A DNA stretch of 57,149 nt from Bacillaceae bacterium OF18-1A (lineage in GTDB: Bacteria > Bacillota > Bacilli > Bacillales > Bacillaceae_G): NCBI GenBank assembly GCA_027694045.1, contig JAQEWB010000014.1:1-57149 (forward strand), read 5' to 3'. Below the pieces are notes generated by a model. It made no database searches. It saw nothing but the letters and a program-made list of their open reading frames with translations, and was not told the origin of the DNA. Numbering within the stretch: position 1 is the first letter of the stretch; each line of letters starts with the position of its first letter. A program made the position numbers and the translations under genes. Shown one piece after another: positions 48,172-57,149 of this stretch.

Positions 48172-49587
48172 TTATTTCATGCTTTCTAAAAGCTCTTGCT
48201 CATAATCATAAAGAGCTGTTGGATAATCCCCATTAAAGTAAGCCATACATAGGCCGCCATATTTCCCTTCATATGGACGTCCAATTGCATCTACTAATCC
48301 ATCTTCACTTAAAAATGTTAGTGAATCTGCACCGATTATTTCACGAATTTCTTCTACCGTATGATTTGCTGCAATTAATTCTTTTCTCGTTTGAATATCA
48401 ATGCCATAGAAGCATGGATACTTAAGAGGTGGTGAAGCAATTCTTACATGAACTTCTGTCGCTCCAGCCTCGCGAAGCATACGAACAATTCGCTTGCTTG
48501 TCGTCCCTCTTACGATAGAATCATCAATCATAACAACTCGTTTCCCTTCCACTACACCTCTTACTGCTGAAAGCTTCATCTTTACCCCTTGTTCCCGCAG
48601 CTCTTGAGAAGGTTGAATAAACGTACGGCCAACGTAACGATTTTTAATTAATCCTAATTCATATGGGATGCCTGTCGCCTCGGCATAACCAATTGCAGCT
48701 GAAATACTAGAGTCTGGTACACCAGTAACTACATCAGCTTCAATAGGAGCTTCTGCCGCCAAACGTTTCCCCATGTTTTTACGTGCTGCATGGACATTAA
48801 CACCAGCAATATTTGAATCTGGGCGTGCAAAGTAAATGTATTCCATACTACAAATTGCATGTTCTACATCATTTGTGAAACGATCTACGTGAATTCCTTC
48901 ATCATTAATGATAAGTAATTCACCAGGTTCTACATCACGAATGTATGTAGCACCTACTACATCAAAAGCACATGTTTCTGACGCTACAACGTAAGCATCT
49001 CCCATCTTTCCAATTGAAAGAGGACGGAATCCATTCGGATCTAACGCAACGATCATTTCATTTCCAGTTAGTAAAAGATATGCAAACGCACCTTTCACTT
49101 TATTTAGAGCTTCTTTTACACTTTCAATTAAAGAATCTTTCGTACTACGTTTAATAAGATGTAAAAGTACTTCTGTATCTGAACTTGTTTGAAAAATACT
49201 TCCTTCTGCCTCTAATTCACGGCGAAGCATTTTTGCGTTAATTAAATTCCCGTTATGAGCTAATGCCATACTATGATCAGAAAAACGGAATAATAATGGT
49301 TGAACGTTAGCAACTTCACTTCCACCAGCCGTTGCATATCGTACATGCCCAATTGCTGATTTTCCGTTTAATCCTTCTAGCTCACCTCTTGAAAACACTT
49401 CTGATATTAAACCTAACCCCTTGTGACCGACAATTTTCTCACCATTATTTACGACAATGCCTGCGCCTTCTTGCCCACGATGCTGCAAACTATGCAATCC
49501 GTAGTACGAAACTTGTGCTGCATTTTCATGCCCCCAAATTCCGAAAACGCCACATTCTTCATTTAACCCCTTTATTTCAGCAAGCAT
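48172..49587 (-). CDS. purF: Amidophosphoribosyltransferase
   Basis: 471-residue enzyme for the committed step of purine synthesis. It has an 11-residue propeptide ([11 protein letters not shown]) before Cys12, which becomes the N-terminal nucleophile (CGVFGIWG) of the glutaminase domain; the C-terminal phosphoribosyltransferase domain has [14 protein letters not shown]. Cysteines in the second half fit the 4Fe-4S enzyme of Bacillus. ATG 49587 was chosen over one 6 codons upstream because AAAGGGG precedes it. Overlaps the purL end by 16 bases. Confidence 0.96.
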   Translation of the reverse strand: MLAEIKGLNEECGVFGIWGHENAAQVSYYGLHSLQHRGQEGAGIVVNNGEKIVGHKGLGLISEVFSRGELEGLNGKSAIGHVRYATAGGSEVANVQPLLFRFSDHSMALAHNGNLINAKMLRRELEAEGSIFQTSSDTEVLLHLIKRSTKDSLIESVKEALNKVKGAFAYLLLTGNEMIVALDPNGFRPLSIGKMGDAYVVASETCAFDVVGATYIRDVEPGELLIINDEGIHVDRFTNDVEHAICSMEYIYFARPDSNIAGVNVHAARKNMGKRLAAEAPIEADVVTGVPDSSISAAIGYAEATGIPYELGLIKNRYVGRTFIQPSQELREQGVKMKLSAVRGVVEGKRVVMIDDSIVRGTTSKRIVRMLREAGATEVHVRIASPPLKYPCFYGIDIQTRKELIAANHTVEEIREIIGADSLTFLSEDGLVDAIGRPYEGKYGGLCMAYFNGDYPTALYDYEQELLESMK

Positions 49588-51791
49588 GGGATTGCCCCTT
49601 TCCAAGCCTTTCTCATCTCATCTACATTTGCTGTAAGTAATATTTCATTTTCTTCATTATGAATTGTTACTTCATTTGTATCTGTTACTGTTCCAACTTG
49701 AATTGCCTCAATCACCTTTTCAAACGCTTCTTTATTTTCATGTTTTACAGTGATTACGAAGCGAGATTGTGACTCTGAGAATAATGCCGCTGTTGCTTCT
49801 CCATCTAAATTCACAGTAGCACCTAAGCCGTTAGCACCAATTGCACTTTCTGAAATCGCAACTGCTAAACCACCTTCAGCAACATCATGAGCAGATTGAA
49901 CAAGGCCAGCTTGAATTGCTTCTAATACTTGTTTTTGGCGTTTTAATTCTATATCTAGATCGATGCTTGGTGATTGGCCGAAAATTTTACCGTGAATCAT
50001 TTTCTGTAATTCACTTCCACCAAACTCAGCTTTTGTCTCACCGATTACGTAAATTAAATCGCCAGCTTGCTTAAACTCTTGTGTTGTTACATGTTTTAAA
50101 TCGTGGACAAGACCGACCATCCCAACAGTCGGTGTTGGATATACTGCTTCACCGCTACGCTCGTTATACATCGATACATTTCCACCGATAACTGGTGTTT
50201 GTAATGTGCGACAAGCTTCACTCATACCGTCTACTGATTTCTCAATTTGCCAGAAGATCTCTGGTTTTTCTGGATTACCGAAGTTTAAGCAATCTGTAAT
50301 CGCAAGTGGCTCCCCACCAGAACATACGATATTACGTGCTGCCTCTGCCACTGCAATTTTACCGCCCATTTCTGGATCTAAGTAAATATAGCGAGAGTTA
50401 CAATCTGTTGTCATTGCTAATGCTTTTTCTGTACCGCGTACACGTACCACAGCTGCATCTGAACCCGGTGTAACGACTGTGCTTGTGCGTACTTGATAAT
50501 CGTATTGATCATATACCCACTCTTTACTTGCAATCGTCGGTTGCTGTAATAAAGCGAATAATGTTTCTTTATAATTTTCTACTTTTGGTGTTTCCATTTT
50601 CATTGCTTGGAATTCAGCAAAATATGCTGCTTCTTTTGATGGCTTATGATAAATTGGTGCTTCTTCTGCTAAAGCATCAGCTGGCACTTCCGCTACCTTT
50701 TCACCTTTATGGAATAAACGAAGCATTTTATCTTCTGTTACTTTCCCCATCGTAACTGCTGCAAGACCATACTTCTCAAATAAATCTACTATTTCTTGTT
50801 CTCTACCTTTTTTCACAACGATTAGCATACGCTCTTGTGATTCAGATAGCATCATTTCATATGGTGTCATCCCTGTTTCACGCTGTGGCACATCATCTAA
50901 GTACATTTCAATACCCATACCTGCTTTACTTGCCATTTCTGCAGAAGATGATGTTAAACCAGCTGCACCCATATCTTGGATTCCAACAAGTGCATCCGAT
51001 TGAATCAGTTCTAAACACGCTTCAATAAGAAGTTTCTCCATAAATGGATCTCCGACTTGAACTGCTGGACGCTTCGCTTCTGAGCTTTCTGATAGTTCTT
51101 CAGATGCGAATGTTGCACCGTGAATACCATCACGACCAGTTGATGCTCCTACGTACATTACTGTATTACCAGCACCGTGCGCTTGCCCTTTTTTAATGTC
51201 TTCGTGGTTAATTAAACCTACGCACATTGCATTTACAAGTGGGTTCCCTTCATAACATGGATCAAATTGTACTTCACCACCAACAGTAGGAATACCGATG
51301 CAGTTACCGTATCCTGCGATTCCTGCTACTACTTCTTCGAATAAGTATTTCACACGTGGTGATTGTAATTCACCGAAGCGAAGTGAGTTTAATAGAGCTA
51401 CTGGACGTGCTCCCATAGAGAATACGTCACGGATAATACCGCCAACACCTGTTGCTGCTCCTTGATATGGTTCGATTGCAGAAGGATGGTTATGACTTTC
51501 CATTTTAAATACAACCGCTTGATTATCACCGATATCTACAATTCCAGCCCCTTCTCCAGGTCCTTGCAGGACACGCTCACCTGTCGTTGGGAACTTTCTA
51601 AGTACTGGCTTCGAATTTTTATAACTACAATGTTCAGACCACATTACAGAGAATAATCCTGTTTCTGTATAATTTGGCAGACGACCTAAAATCTTTTCAA
51701 CCATGGCAAACTCTTCGTCTGTTAGCCCCATTTCCGCATATATACGCTCTTCTTTAATTTGTGTTGGATTTGGTTCAAGCATTAACGACAT
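49572..51791 (-). CDS. purL: Phosphoribosylformylglycinamidine synthase, large subunit (PurL)
   Basis: 739-residue small-type PurL that needs PurS and PurQ for step 4. Duplicated AIRS-like halves: [29 protein letters not shown] (catalytic His), [18 protein letters not shown], and HDVAEGGL. Start 51791 overlaps the purQ end by 17 bases. Confidence 0.97.
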   Translation of the reverse strand: MSLMLEPNPTQIKEERIYAEMGLTDEEFAMVEKILGRLPNYTETGLFSVMWSEHCSYKNSKPVLRKFPTTGERVLQGPGEGAGIVDIGDNQAVVFKMESHNHPSAIEPYQGAATGVGGIIRDVFSMGARPVALLNSLRFGELQSPRVKYLFEEVVAGIAGYGNCIGIPTVGGEVQFDPCYEGNPLVNAMCVGLINHEDIKKGQAHGAGNTVMYVGASTGRDGIHGATFASEELSESSEAKRPAVQVGDPFMEKLLIEACLELIQSDALVGIQDMGAAGLTSSSAEMASKAGMGIEMYLDDVPQRETGMTPYEMMLSESQERMLIVVKKGREQEIVDLFEKYGLAAVTMGKVTEDKMLRLFHKGEKVAEVPADALAEEAPIYHKPSKEAAYFAEFQAMKMETPKVENYKETLFALLQQPTIASKEWVYDQYDYQVRTSTVVTPGSDAAVVRVRGTEKALAMTTDCNSRYIYLDPEMGGKIAVAEAARNIVCSGGEPLAITDCLNFGNPEKPEIFWQIEKSVDGMSEACRTLQTPVIGGNVSMYNERSGEAVYPTPTVGMVGLVHDLKHVTTQEFKQAGDLIYVIGETKAEFGGSELQKMIHGKIFGQSPSIDLDIELKRQKQVLEAIQAGLVQSAHDVAEGGLAVAISESAIGANGLGATVNLDGEATAALFSESQSRFVITVKHENKEAFEKVIEAIQVGTVTDTNEVTIHNEENEILLTANVDEMRKAWKGAIPCLLK

Positions 51792-52458
51792 ATGTTTCCC
51801 TCCACTGTTTTAAGATAGATTGAAAGACTTTTAACCCTTCAGCACCGCCAAGTAATTCATCTACAGCACGCTCTGGGTGTGGCATCATACCAAGTACATT
51901 TCCTTTTTCATTTACAATACCAGCAATATCTGAAACGCTACCGTTAGGGTTTTCTACGTAACGGAATGCGATTTGATTGTTCTCTTCTAATTGTTTAAGA
52001 GTCGCTTCATCACAATAGTAATTTCCCTCACCATGCGCAATTGGAATATTAATTATTTCATCTTTTCCATATTGTGATGTGAACATCGTTTCATTATTTT
52101 CAACACGCAACTGAACAGTGCGACACATAAATTTTAAGTTTTCGTTTCTCATTAACGCTCCTGGTAGTAATCCTGATTCAACAAGAATCTGGAATCCATT
52201 ACATACACCTAAAATCGGCTTTCCTTGCTCAGCAGCTTTTTGCACTGCTTTCATTGCATTAGCAAAGCGAGAAATAGCACCACAACGTAAGTAGTCACCA
52301 TAAGAGAATCCACCTGGTAGTAAAATTGCATCATACTCATCTAAATTCTCTGTATCGTGCCAAACATAATCTACTTCTTCGCCAAGCTCATCTTTAATTG
52401 CATGGAACATATCGACATCACAGTTCGAACCCGGAAATACTATTACGGCAAATTTCAC
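51775..52458 (-). CDS. purQ: Phosphoribosylformylglycinamidine synthase, glutaminase subunit (PurQ)
   Basis: 227-residue class I glutamine amidotransferase providing ammonia to PurL. Nucleophile cysteine in [19 protein letters not shown] oxyanion region, and His/Glu in PHPERAVDE. Overlaps purS by 4 bases. Confidence 0.97.
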   Translation of the reverse strand: MKFAVIVFPGSNCDVDMFHAIKDELGEEVDYVWHDTENLDEYDAILLPGGFSYGDYLRCGAISRFANAMKAVQKAAEQGKPILGVCNGFQILVESGLLPGALMRNENLKFMCRTVQLRVENNETMFTSQYGKDEIINIPIAHGEGNYYCDEATLKQLEENNQIAFRYVENPNGSVSDIAGIVNEKGNVLGMMPHPERAVDELLGGAEGLKVFQSILKQWRETYVVNA

Positions 52459-52709
52459 TGTGCGACAACCTCCTCAACTTCATAACGGAAGTCTTCCATT
52501 ACAACGTTCGCTAATAGTTTTTCACACATTTCTTTTACCTTGCTATCTAAATCAGATACAGATTTATCAATTGTTAGTTCCATGTACTTTCCGATTCGAA
52601 CGTCTTGTACTTCTGTAAATGAAAGACTATGAAGTGCCCCTTTTACTGCAGTTCCTTGTGGATCTAATACGCTTTCTCTTAATGTTACATATACTTTAAC
52701 TTTATACAT
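52455..52709 (-). CDS. purS: Phosphoribosylformylglycinamidine synthase subunit PurS
   Basis: 84-residue small bridging subunit of the PurLQS complex. [19 protein letters not shown] and the conserved VRIGKYMEL are diagnostic. Overlaps the 3' end of purC by 8 bases and purQ by 4. Confidence 0.96.
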   Translation of the reverse strand: MYKVKVYVTLRESVLDPQGTAVKGALHSLSFTEVQDVRIGKYMELTIDKSVSDLDSKVKEMCEKLLANVVMEDFRYEVEEVVAQ

Positions 52710-53421
52710 GTGAAATTCCCCCTAAACGTTTTAAAATTTCTTCATAAGCTTCTGTTAAATTTCCAAGATCTCGACGGAATACGTCTTTATCAAACTTTTC
52801 ATTGCTCGTTTCATCCCATAAACGGCAAGTATCTGGTGAAATTTCATCCGCTAAAATGATTTCTCCTTCTTCCGTTACACCAAACTCTAATTTAAAATCT
52901 ACTAATCTTACACGACAGCTTGCGAAATGATCAATCAACACTTGATTGATTTGTAGAGCCATATCTCGTAATACACTTACTTGCTCTGGCGATGCAACGT
53001 TTAATACACGAATATGATCTTCCGTTACAAGCGGATCTCCTAAATCATCATCTTTGAAGTAAAATTCTACGATTGGTTCTGCAAGTACAGTTCCTTCTTC
53101 CATTCCTAATCGTTTTGAAAGACTTCCTGCAATTACATTTCTTGTGACAACTTCTAAAGGAATAATACTCACTTTTTTAACAAGTTGTTCTGTTTCAGAT
53201 AACTTCTCAACAAAATGTGTTTTAATTCCTACTTCTTGTAACTTTCTGAACAATAAAGTTGTAATTTCATTGTTCAAACGACCTTTTCCTGTAATCGTCT
53301 CTTTTTTCTCCCCATTGAAAGCAGTCGCACTATCTTTGTACTCTACCCAAACCATATCTGCTGATTCTGTACGATAAATTCTTTTTGCCTTACCTTCATA
53401 CAGCAATTCTAGCTTTTGCAT
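52702..53421 (-). CDS. purC: SAICAR synthase
   Basis: 239-residue ATP-dependent phosphoribosylaminoimidazole-succinocarboxamide synthase. Motifs: LYEGKAKRIYRT, EVVTRNVIAGSL, LVDFKLEFG, and ADEISPDTCRLWD. ATG 53421 is chosen over an in-frame ATG at 53478 because GGGGGC lies directly upstream and MQKLELLYEGKAKR is the family N-terminus. Confidence 0.96.
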   Translation of the reverse strand: MQKLELLYEGKAKRIYRTESADMVWVEYKDSATAFNGEKKETITGKGRLNNEITTLLFRKLQEVGIKTHFVEKLSETEQLVKKVSIIPLEVVTRNVIAGSLSKRLGMEEGTVLAEPIVEFYFKDDDLGDPLVTEDHIRVLNVASPEQVSVLRDMALQINQVLIDHFASCRVRLVDFKLEFGVTEEGEIILADEISPDTCRLWDETSNEKFDKDVFRRDLGNLTEAYEEILKRLGGISHV

Positions 53422-53472
53422 TTCGCAAGCCCCCTGTAGTTTGAAAAATGTGAATAATTTTTTTATAAAGAA

Positions 53473-53500
53473 TGGCACAGAATGACTCTATTCTGTGCCA
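53473..53500 (-). other. Hairpin between purB and purC
   Basis: Perfect 11-bp TGGCACAGAAT / ATTCTGTGCCA stem with a 6-base loop, followed on the minus strand by TTCTTTATAAAAAAATT. It resembles a weak intra-operon terminator or an mRNA-processing stem. Confidence 0.5.
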
Positions 53501-53509
53501 TATGAAATT

Positions 53510-54817
53510 TTACGCTTCGTTTAATCCTAGGCGTTCAAAGATTGTATCAACGTGTTGCATATGATGCTCATAGTTGAAGCATTCATTAATTTCTTCTTGT
53601 GTTAACTTGCTCGTAATACGCTCATCAGCTTCTACAAGCTCCTTAAATTGTACTTGTGTTTCCCAAGCTTCCATCGCTTTAGGCTGTACGATATCGTAAG
53701 CTTCTTCACGTACCATACCTTTATCGATTAATGTAAGCATTACACGCTGAGAATAAATTAAGCCATATGTTCTTGTCATATTACGTTTCATATTCTCTGG
53801 GTATACAGTTAAGTTTTTAACGATATTACCAAAGCGATTTAGCATGTAATTTAACGCGATTGTAGCATCTGGTAAAATTACGCGTTCTGCTGAAGAGTGA
53901 GAAATGTCACGCTCATGCCATAATGGAACATTTTCATAAGCTGTCATCATATAACCGCGGATAACACGAGCTAAACCAGTCATATTTTCAGATCCAATTG
54001 GATTACGCTTATGTGGCATTGCAGAAGAACCTTTTTGGCCTTTTGCGAAAGCTTCTTCAACTTCACGTGTTTCACTCTTTTGTAAACCACGAATCTCAAC
54101 TGCCATCTTTTCGATAGATGTTGCGATTAATGCAAGTGTTGACATGTAATGAGCATGACGATCACGTTGCAATGTTTGTGTTGAAATTGGTGCTGCTTCT
54201 AATCCTAAGTTTTCACAAACATACTTTTCTACGAATGGATCAATATTTGCATATGTACCAACCGCACCAGATAATTTACCAACGCGAACTGTATTAGCAG
54301 CTTGTTTGAAACGCTCTACGTTACGCTTCATTTCTTCATACCAAAGACCAAGTTTTAAACCAAATGTTGTTGGTTCTGCATGAACACCGTGTGTTCTTCC
54401 CATCATGATTGTGTATTTATGCTCTTTCGCTTTGTTAGCTAAAATACTTACAAAGTTTTCTAGGTCTTTTAATATGATTTCATTCGCTTGTTTTAAGATG
54501 TAAGATAACGCTGTATCTACCACGTCTGTAGATGTTAAACCGTAATGAACCCATTTACGTTCCTCACCTAATGCTGGTGTTTCTGATACAGCACGAGTGA
54601 ATGCAACTACGTCATGACGTGTTTCTTTTTCAATTTCATAAATACGATCAATATCAAATGATGCATGCTCACGAATTTTTTTAACATCTTCTTTTGGAAT
54701 ATCGCCAAGCTCAGCCCATGCTTCACAAGCTAAAATCTCAACTTCTAACCACGCTTTAAATTTGTTCTCTTCCGTCCAAATGGCACCCATTTCTGGGCGT
54801 GTATAACGACTAATCAT
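53510..54817 (-). CDS. purB: Adenylosuccinate lyase
   Basis: 435-residue fumarase-superfamily lyase acting twice in purine synthesis (SAICAR to AICAR; adenylosuccinate to AMP). Motifs: [15 protein letters not shown]-terminus, [26 protein letters not shown], and the signature [15 protein letters not shown]. The ATG at 54817 overlaps the purK stop (ATGA) with GGAGGGA upstream. Confidence 0.97.
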
Positions 54818-55965
54818 CTTTTTCCCTCCAACAGTTGTTCTTGATGGTCCCAAATGTGCAAACTCTTCGCTTTTTCTAGAGCGACTTCAATATTATCATT
54901 TAAAATATTTACATGCCCCATTTTCCGCTGTGCTTTTGCTTCTTCTTTTCCATACAAGTGTAAATAGCACCCGGTTAGTCTATTCACTTGTCCTAGGACC
55001 CCTTCTATATGTTCGCCTAAAATGTTTACCATGACAACTGGTTTTAACAAATTTGTTTCTCCAAGAGGTAAATTGCAAATTGCTCGAATATGTTGACCAA
55101 ATTGGCTCGTTTCACATGCATCCTGTGTATAGTGCCCTGAATTGTGAGGTCTTGGTGCTAATTCATTAATATAAATCTCACCGTCAGCTGTAGCAAACAT
55201 CTCTACCGCTAGTGTTCCCACAAGTTCTAATTCATCCGCAAGCACCTTCGCGTAAGCGATTGCTTTTTGAGAAAGATCTTCTGTAATGCGAGCTGGCACG
55301 ATTGATTCATGCAAAATATTATTCACATGAATATTTTCTGCTACTGGAAACACTTTCGTTTCACCACTTACACTACGAATTACAATAACTGATACTTCCT
55401 TTTCAAAAGGCACCCACTTCTCTACAATGCATTCTGCTTCATCTGCAAGTTTTCGTGCTTTCTCAACATCAGCTTCACTTCTTAAAACAACTTGCCCTTT
55501 CCCATCATAACCACCTGTCGTCGTTTTTAAGACGGTAGGAAATGATAATTCGGCAATTGCTTCAGTAAGCTGATCTTGATTTTGAACTAATCTATACGTT
55601 GCTACTGGTAATCCCGCTTTTTCAATTGCATTCTTTTCTGTAAAACGATTTTGCGTTTTACTTAACAACTGACTGCCTTGCGGTAAGTAAGCATGCTTTT
55701 CAAGCCATTGTAAACATCTATAATCAATATTCTCAAATTCATATGTGACAACATCACTGATCTCTGCTAAATGCTGAATTGCGCTTAAATCGTCATATGA
55801 TGCAACAATTTCAATATCAGCAACTTGTGCACATGGTGAATTCTTTGTAGGATCTAAAACAGCAATTTTATATCCCATCTCCTTAGCTGCCAATGCCATC
55901 ATTCTTCCTAGCTGGCCGCCTCCAATAATACCGATTGTTTTTCCTGGTAAAATGATTCTCGTCAT
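54814..55965 (-). CDS. purK: N5-carboxyaminoimidazole ribonucleotide synthase
   Basis: 383-residue ATP-grasp enzyme converting AIR to N5-CAIR. Motifs: [25 protein letters not shown] N-terminus (first residues about 8-25), [12 protein letters not shown], and [17 protein letters not shown]. Overlaps purE by 4 bases at its start and purB by ATGA at its end. Confidence 0.97.
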   Translation of the reverse strand: MTRIILPGKTIGIIGGGQLGRMMALAAKEMGYKIAVLDPTKNSPCAQVADIEIVASYDDLSAIQHLAEISDVVTYEFENIDYRCLQWLEKHAYLPQGSQLLSKTQNRFTEKNAIEKAGLPVATYRLVQNQDQLTEAIAELSFPTVLKTTTGGYDGKGQVVLRSEADVEKARKLADEAECIVEKWVPFEKEVSVIVIRSVSGETKVFPVAENIHVNNILHESIVPARITEDLSQKAIAYAKVLADELELVGTLAVEMFATADGEIYINELAPRPHNSGHYTQDACETSQFGQHIRAICNLPLGETNLLKPVVMVNILGEHIEGVLGQVNRLTGCYLHLYGKEEAKAQRKMGHVNILNDNIEVALEKAKSLHIWDHQEQLLEGKR

Positions 55966-56447
55966 ACTAACTCACTACCTTCGCGCACATCTTTTTCAAT
56001 TGCTTCTCTTCTCAATTCTAATGCATCATGTATATCATCATGAAATGATCCAAGTATTTGTGCAGCAAGTAAACCAGCATTTGTTGAACCAGCCTTACCA
56101 ATTGCAACAGTTGCAACTGGAACCCCTCCTGGCATTTGGACGATGGATAATAATGAATCTAAGCCGTTTAACGCTTTTGATTGAACTGGAACTCCGATTA
56201 CAGGAAGATTTGTCTTCGCTGCAACCATTCCTGGTAAATGTGCTGCTCCACCAGCTCCAGCAATAATAACTTTTAGTCCACGTTCACGAGCTGTCTCTGC
56301 ATATTCAAACATATAATCCGGAGTCCGATGAGCGGATACAACTTTTTTCTCATACGGTATATTTAATTCATCTAAAATGTCACAAGCATATTTCATTGTT
56401 TCCCAGTCTGACGTGCTTCCCATTATGACTCCAACTAGTGATTTCAT
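55962..56447 (-). CDS. purE: N5-carboxyaminoimidazole ribonucleotide mutase
   Basis: 161-residue PurE class I mutase. [38 protein letters not shown], and GVPVQ are present. ATG 56447 is preferred over one 7 codons upstream because GGGGGGATT provides the ribosome site. First gene of the 12-gene operon, 84 bases after the riboswitch terminator region begins. Confidence 0.96.
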   Translation of the reverse strand: MKSLVGVIMGSTSDWETMKYACDILDELNIPYEKKVVSAHRTPDYMFEYAETARERGLKVIIAGAGGAAHLPGMVAAKTNLPVIGVPVQSKALNGLDSLLSIVQMPGGVPVATVAIGKAGSTNAGLLAAQILGSFHDDIHDALELRREAIEKDVREGSELV

Positions 56448-56470
56448 ATTAGAATCCCCCCGATTCAAAT

Positions 56471-56531
56471 AAAAAAAGCCTGAAATAGAACAGTTTCTCT
56501 TTTACTATGAGAGAAAGTGCTCTACTCAGGC
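56471..56531 (-). terminator. Riboswitch-controlled terminator before purE
   Basis: On the minus strand GCCTGAgTAGAgCA...TTTCTCTC pairs with GAGAAAcTG...CTAtTTCAGGC, followed by seven T. It lies between the guanine aptamer and purE. Confidence 0.9.
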
Positions 56532-56572
56532 ATACGTATCCCTTGTGAATAGAAAAATACCGAGTGACTTTC

Positions 56573-56641
56573 CCTCATAGTCTAACGAATAACGGTCGTT
56601 AGGTAGAGACTTGCAGGCCATATCCCCGCGATTATATGAGG
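56573..56641 (-). promoter_or_regulatory. Purine riboswitch aptamer, guanine type, of the pur operon
   Basis: Minus strand P1 CCTCATA / TATGAGG (56635-56641 / 56573-56579), P2 with loop GATATGG, invariant TCTACC, P3 TAACGA / TCGTTA. The specificity base next to P1 is C (G at 56580 on the plus strand), giving guanine/hypoxanthine response. Terminator follows at 56471-56531. Confidence 0.96.
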
Positions 56642-56667
56642 TCTTATATATTATTGTTTCTATGGCT

Positions 56668-56697
56668 ATATTAACAATATTTCATAAACAATGTCAA
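56668..56697 (-). promoter_or_regulatory. Sigma-A promoter of the pur operon
   Basis: Minus strand TTGACA (56692-56697), 18-base spacer, TAATAT (56668-56673); transcription would start near 56660, just ahead of the aptamer. Confidence 0.85.
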
Positions 56698-56700
56698 CAA

Positions 56701-56747
56701 ATAATCGAATGTTTTTTTATTAGTTAGCAATAACGTTCGTGTTTTAG
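56701..56747. promoter_or_regulatory. PurR box pair upstream of purE
   Basis: Two opposed CGAA-centred boxes, ATAATCGAATGTT and AACGTTCGTGTTTT (centres 56706-56709 and 56736-56739), lie directly upstream of the -35 element. This is the arrangement known for PurR control of pur operons in Bacillus; the match to the AWWWCCGAACWWT consensus is partial. Confidence 0.65.
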
Positions 56748-56858
56748 TTATATTCAAAAGAAGAATTGCAAGTATATACAAGTCAGAAGGGAAATTAGAA
56801 TCTAGAGATCTATTATACATATAACTGTTCGTATAATATTTATAAGGAGGATATCAAT

Positions 56859-57050
56859 ATGCTATTTTCATATTTATTTCTTTGTATTGCTGTCATAATT
56901 GAATACTTATTTATATCATCTCTCCTTTTTTACTCCTATTATTTAAAATATACACTCATGATAAAAATAATGTGCCTTATCATGGCTATTATTTTTGGGG
57001 TACTTGGAACAACTGGAAAACAAAAAAATCATTGCTATTACTTTAAATAG
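56859..57050 (+). CDS. Hypothetical 63-residue membrane protein
   Basis: Small protein with two hydrophobic segments (LFSYLFLCIAVIIEYLFI and IKIMCLIMAIIFGVLG) and a short basic tail. A near-perfect ribosome site AAGGAGGATAT precedes ATG 56859, and TATAAT lies at about 56834, which makes it a likely real gene. Family not recognised. Divergent from the pur operon and closed by the terminator at 57113-57143. Confidence 0.6.
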   Translation: MLFSYLFLCIAVIIEYLFISSLLFYSYYLKYTLMIKIMCLIMAIIFGVLGTTGKQKNHCYYFK

Positions 57051-57101
57051 ACTTATTTTCATTCCAATTGGGCGTTTATCGCCCACAAATAGCGCTATAA
57101 A
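57046..57101 (+). repeat. Degenerate bcr1-like remnant
   Basis: The 3' half GCCCACAAATAGCGCTATAAA matches the family end; the 5' half is diverged. It begins at the stop codon of the 63-residue gene and contains a GGGCG / CGCCC hairpin. Confidence 0.5.
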
Positions 57102-57112
57102 AATAAACACAA

Positions 57113-57143
57113 AAAAACCTAAGTCGAAACGACTTAGGTTTTT
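57113..57143 (+). terminator. Terminator at the window end
   Basis: CCTAAGTCG / CGACTTAGG stem with a 3-base loop flanked by A and T runs; it ends the 63-residue gene transcript. Confidence 0.88.
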
Positions 57144-57149
57144 GCTTGG

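Overview
The window is chromosomal DNA from a Bacillus cereus group organism (B. cereus / thuringiensis / anthracis type). The evidence is low GC, AGGAGG-type ribosome binding sites, a sigma-54-controlled gab cluster of the kind known in B. thuringiensis, several copies of a bcr1-like dispersed repeat, and a gene order (purEKBCSQLFMNHD, then pcrB-pcrA-ligA-camS, gatCAB, dgkB, rlmCD) that matches the B. subtilis pur-yer-yef region with genes inserted between the blocks. No rRNA, tRNA, CRISPR array, complete insertion sequence or prophage was seen.

Layout. 0-7.6 kb: a YgjP-like metallopeptidase, a DUF1456 protein, an unrecognised 209-residue protein, a thiamine-diphosphate enzyme of the acetolactate synthase family and a large GAF-GAF-PAS-GGDEF-EAL cyclic-di-GMP protein. 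7.6-14.5 kb: a tRNA dihydrouridine synthase, rlmCD, a guanine-riboswitch-controlled nucleoside transporter, a lipoprotein polysaccharide deacetylase and aminopeptidase AmpS. 14.5-19.6 kb: an SMR efflux gene with a C-terminal frameshift, then the GABA shunt cluster gabT-gabR-gabD behind a textbook sigma-54 promoter. The gabR-gabD gap holds the two ends of an amino-acid permease gene whose middle is missing. 19.6-25.5 kb: a HAD hydrolase, dgkB with a 21-codon upstream ORF that overlaps its start, and gatCAB. 25.5-28.2 kb: a plus-strand group with a MarR regulator, an ArsA-type ATPase, a 63-residue protein and an HXXEE membrane protein. 28.3-31.2 kb: the metNIQ methionine importer under a SAM-I riboswitch. 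31.3-36 kb: a cysteine hydrolase, rocA, a TSUP permease and camS. 36-41 kb: ligA, pcrA, pcrB. 41-43.2 kb: a DUF2892 protein and an SPFH protein paired with a small ribbon-helix-helix protein. 43.2-56.8 kb: the complete 12-gene purine operon on the minus strand, with a PurR-type box pair, a promoter and a guanine riboswitch ahead of purE.

How the genes work together. Purine supply is controlled twice by the same ligand class: guanine aptamers precede both the de novo operon and the nucleoside importer. Methionine import is controlled by S-adenosylmethionine. GABA is converted to succinate by GabT and GabD under GabR and sigma-54. Glutaminyl- and asparaginyl-tRNA formation (gatCAB), DNA replication and repair (ligA, pcrA), lipid metabolism (dgkB, pcrB) and RNA modification (dus, rlmCD) form the housekeeping core.

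The most notable non-gene content is: (1) a bcr1-like repeat family whose copies often begin exactly at stop codons; (2) a second repeat of about 141 bp with three copies, two in tandem inside the pur operon, whose end pairing shows compensatory changes between copies; (3) the collapsed permease gene in the gab operon; (4) a 22-bp perfect inverted repeat and two small ORFs upstream of dgkB. I found no convincing new multi-gene defence or mobile system. All identifications come from reading the sequence; no database search was run.
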